The notes under the pieces are model-generated. The model had not been told where the DNA came from. It worked only from the letters and a program-made list of their open reading frames with translations, and ran no database searches. A DNA stretch of 64,000 bases, from the NCBI GenBank assembly GCA_016859345.1, contig CM029129.1, positions 14,194,866 through 14,258,865 on the forward strand. Direction: 5' to 3'. This document shows, in pieces, positions 60,727 through 64,000 of this stretch. The translations under genes were made by a program, and so were the position numbers. The DNA comes from Istiophorus platypterus. Taxonomy: Eukaryota > Chordata > Actinopteri > Istiophoriformes > Istiophoridae. Each line of letters begins with the position of its first letter. Position 1 is the first letter of the stretch.

Positions 60727-60797
60727 GACGTCTTTTTCTCAAATGAAAAAGACGTCCGAGCAGAGAACGTCCAACGTCTTTTTCTCATTTGAGAAAA
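60727..60797. repeat. Compound inverted and direct repeat
   Basis: GACGTCTTTTT (60727-60737) pairs with AAAAAGACGTC (60746-60756) around an 8-nt loop. The 14-mer ACGTCTTTTTCTCA recurs at 60774-60787, where TTTTCTCA pairs with TGAGAAAA (60790-60797). Confidence 0.9.
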
Positions 60798-63700
60798 TGA
60801 GAATCGTTGGAGATGAGATTCTGTTTAGGGATGAGGAGTTCCTCACAAATATGTAACACGTTAGATGTGTGTGTTCTTGTTTTGGAGGTGAAGTGGAATG
60901 AAATATGGCAAAGATAGACAGAGGGAGTTCATGAGGGTAGGAGGAAGTGATGGGGGAAGTGAATAACTGTGGCAGGCTCAAGACTCCTATTCACACCACA
61001 GACTTAACACTGCTCTAATCCCCCTCTTTCCCTCTCCCAGCGGGGCAAGCCAAGGGGAGGTGTGGGGTTGATGGGGTCTCCCATTCTCCTCATGCATTAA
61101 GGATGAGAGTTAGGAGATTAAATATAAATGTGCAAGGTTCCTTGAGCTGTACAATTCTATCATGTCTATGAGTGGGCACGATCACGGAACGATCAAGCTG
61201 GCTGTAAATGTTACATCGCAGTCAAACAGACTGAGGTTTTTCACCACACCAGTCTCTTACAGAGTCACAAGAATTAACCTATCATCTATCATACCAAGCG
61301 TGTGAAAAGATTCATACCAAAAAAGATGCAGCGGCCAATGTGGATGAGAATCCATGAGTAACAAGGCGTGGAGAACATCAAAATGTTACCTTGTTTGTCA
61401 GCTTATAAATTAATAATTGGTTAATGTCACAAACAAAGAGCACAATTGGGCTGGGCAAGTCACTGTGATGTGAGTTGTATAGATTGGAATTTTGCAACAT
61501 CACTGTTTATGTTTGAAAAACCATTTTAAATGTATGTAGATATATTTGGTCATGCACAAAATCACCTGCTAAGACATTATAAAGACTTTATAAATAGAAC
61601 CAAATGACAATAGACTTTATCTAAATAGTGGGAGCATATTGTTCAGATATAACAATATGCCATATAGTTCATAGGATTTTCCACCCAAAAGGATCCTTCC
61701 GTCCATCAGGGAGAAAAAAAGACAACATTTAATGGCTGTTCTCTCAGGTTTATGACTACATTCATCTTTCAGTAGACCTACTCGAATCCCTGAAAGAAAA
61801 ACAAACGAGTCAAAACATATTACAGCGATATCTTCTTCTTCCTTCTTCTGTAAAACCTAAACCCATTTCATTTATTGCATCCAATTTTAACAATGAGATT
61901 AACTAGCTGTGGGCTTAAGTGCTCTGATTCATCTATTTCCTCGGTGATAAAATGGGCTATAAAGGCAAAACTAGCCATTTGGCTACATAGATAAGAGAGA
62001 CTGGGTTTCCCCAAAGCATTTTAGCGCTGACATGATCTTTGCGACATTTTAGGCCAATGCTCAGAGAGATGTTTTCGGTTCCCAGATTGTCTCAGAAAAA
62101 CTTGAAATACGTTTAATGGCCTTGTCCATATAGCATCGTAGTCTGGAATTAGTTGATTAGGGGAAGGGTTAGAAGGTGCCACACCCTTAAAACACCAGAG
62201 GACAGAGGCAGAGGACATGGTCCGATTTCAGTTTTGAAGCTGTGCTGCTATTTTGCTACTAAACCTCGAAGAAGGAAAATGAATTTTGCTTCGCATTAAT
62301 TATTAGTGGATAGTTTTCTGACCCATCATTGTTTTCTGCAGTGGCTGTGTTAGAATGCAGAGACTTCATGACTACATAGCAGAAAACACCAGAGACCTTA
62401 CTAAACTACTGCTAATCAGGGAGAAAGACAGACGTACCAAAACAGATATCTAGATAAGAATAGAGAGAGACCTGTTTATAGATGAGGATAAGTAAGAGTT
62501 AGAGTGAGAACAATATATTAATATGAATAATAAAGAGGATAAATGACCTAGCTAAGTAATTATAGAAAATGTGATGAGGCTGATGAATCCTGATGAGAGT
62601 GATAATTAAGTAGGTTAGAGAAACAAAGACACGAATGAGATTCAGTGAATTTTTACAAACAACCCTGTTATATATGCAAAGAGAAAAAAAATGAGAGTAT
62701 GTAAGAGAAAGAGGAATTGTTAAATGTCTTCAAAAAAATTTTTTTTAGCCAAGTTGTATGCACAGCAAAGGGTGTGCAAGAAGGTGCATATTAATATAAA
62801 ATAGTATATTCATGTATCTCTTTGTTCACAAATCAAAAGAGTTACCAAAGTCATATGTGAAACAGAACTGCATCACTGAATATCTCTGGGTGTTATTATA
62901 CTTGAATCTAAAAACATGAGAAAGGGAAAACAATGCATGACACTACATAAAAATTCCTGGTTGAACACTAAACCAAGAAACCAAAAACACACAAATATTT
63001 GAGTAATTTTACTATATTACCTATAAGGGATTATGACGGTGCCGAATGGCCAGTGCTAAGAAATGTTGGGAATCAAATATCATTAGACCCCAAAAAGAAT
63101 GAACATTTCTACTGACTGAAAATGTGCAAATGATGTAGAGGTTTAGGGAATATTAAAAGCTAAATCCTATTCTAGTACCTGCTTAGCGAGAAGTACCAGC
63201 TATAGACTTCTCATAACCCAACAGCTGAGTAAATAAAGGCATGGTAATGGATAGTGAAGTCACTGGTGGGATATCTGACATGAACATGCTCAGCCTGTAG
63301 ATGTCAGCAGTGACAAACTGCCTTGACATGACGTGAACAGCAAAAGCAAGCAATACAACCATAACTTATCTATGAAATACAACAAAATGTGCAGCCAAAA
63401 CTGCCAAGTAATTTTTGTATAACTTTTTAAACTTAATTGTGGTGGTTAATAATGCAGATTCTGGATTCTTGCATATGTAGGCTCTTTTTTTGAATTCACG
63501 GTACAGTTTTGTATCTAGTTGCTGGGTCAGTGACTCACAAATGTTGCAACAATAGTAGTTGGCCTCACTTTATCACTGTTACCAATGGTCATCATCATGA
63601 TCACCTTAATCCTAACAGGAAAAAGAGATTTTTTAGCAACCCAATTCTATACAGAAGCATCAGAATGAGAGGTAAATTCCTTAAAAGGCTTTCCAACTAT

Positions 63701-64000
63701 AGATTTAGTGTATGGTTACACATGGAGAAGGAGAACAGTGAGTCTTCGCTAACTCAACACACAGAGACAGCTTTCACAAGTGAAGACATACGTTAACAGT
63801 TGTCAGACCAGGTTGTTGCACCAGAAACCACACCACAGACAGCAGCACTTCACCTCCGTACAAAGATACAGTTTCCGATAAAGACTGACTGACTCACAAC
63901 GACACAACTGAGCTATTCTTCCTTTGATGTTGTCTTGGTTATGAGTTGTATCCTGTGTCTCTCTCTTTGTCTGAGAGATTACTCTCACTTTATAGCTCAA

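Larger units (their letters stand above)
57673..64000 (-). other. rapgef6: rapgef6 intron upstream of exon A (continues beyond window)
   Basis: At least 6.3 kb. Peptides of the first cNMP-like domain and the segment before LPADL were looked for on the minus strand and not found. Contains a GA microsatellite and a compound hairpin. Confidence 0.65.

Noticed and set aside
63509..63796. 95-codon plus-strand frame near the window end
   Set aside because: No recognisable domain or transposon signature; composition like surrounding non-coding DNA.

Overview
This is vertebrate nuclear DNA, almost certainly from a teleost fish. Genes are split by GT-AG introns, dinucleotide and tetranucleotide microsatellites are abundant, there is a decayed Tc1-like transposase, and one block matches my memory of a repeat common in spiny-rayed fish. 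There is no bacterial or viral gene organisation. Species cannot be named from the sequence alone.

One gene dominates the window: rapgef6 (PDZ-GEF2 / RA-GEF-2, a Rap guanine-nucleotide exchange factor), on the minus strand. I could assemble 24 consecutive coding exons from 57672 down to 11365, with compatible phases at every junction. The spliced coding part is 4464 nt, or 1487 codons plus stop. The order is: linker and acidic segment (exons at 57.6 and 52.3 kb); second cyclic-nucleotide-binding-like domain (50.1, 47.8, 46.5 kb); REM domain (46.5, 44.9, 43.1 kb); PDZ domain (42.5, 41.8 kb); linker (41.5, 36.0 kb); Ras-association domain (30.7 kb); CDC25-type RasGEF domain (27.3, 26.9, 24.8, 24.0 kb); a 24-nt microexon (22.8 kb); and a long Ser/Pro-rich tail (21.0 to 12.4 kb). 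A tiny last coding exon at 11.37 kb supplies the C-terminal PDZ-binding motif QVSAV. The first exons (start codon and first cNMP-like domain) were not found and should lie beyond 64000.

Between the exons at 19.2 and 17.0 kb is an extra open segment with a good acceptor. It can act as a 120-nt in-frame cassette exon, or be read through to a stop as an alternative 255-codon C-terminal exon carrying a second PPPTPPG motif. An alternative in-frame acceptor may also lengthen the 46.5 kb exon by 19 codons.

The remaining sequence is introns, a probable 3'UTR and unassigned flank (1 to about 7.7 kb). It holds microsatellites, an interstitial telomere-type array (35405-35443), a Tc1 relic (5856-6175), a probable non-autonomous hAT element (51177-51480), other dispersed repeats, and a compound hairpin (60727-60797). 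Several microsatellites lie within a few bases of rapgef6 splice sites, so they sit where they could affect splicing. No RNA genes, CRISPR arrays or second recognisable gene were seen.
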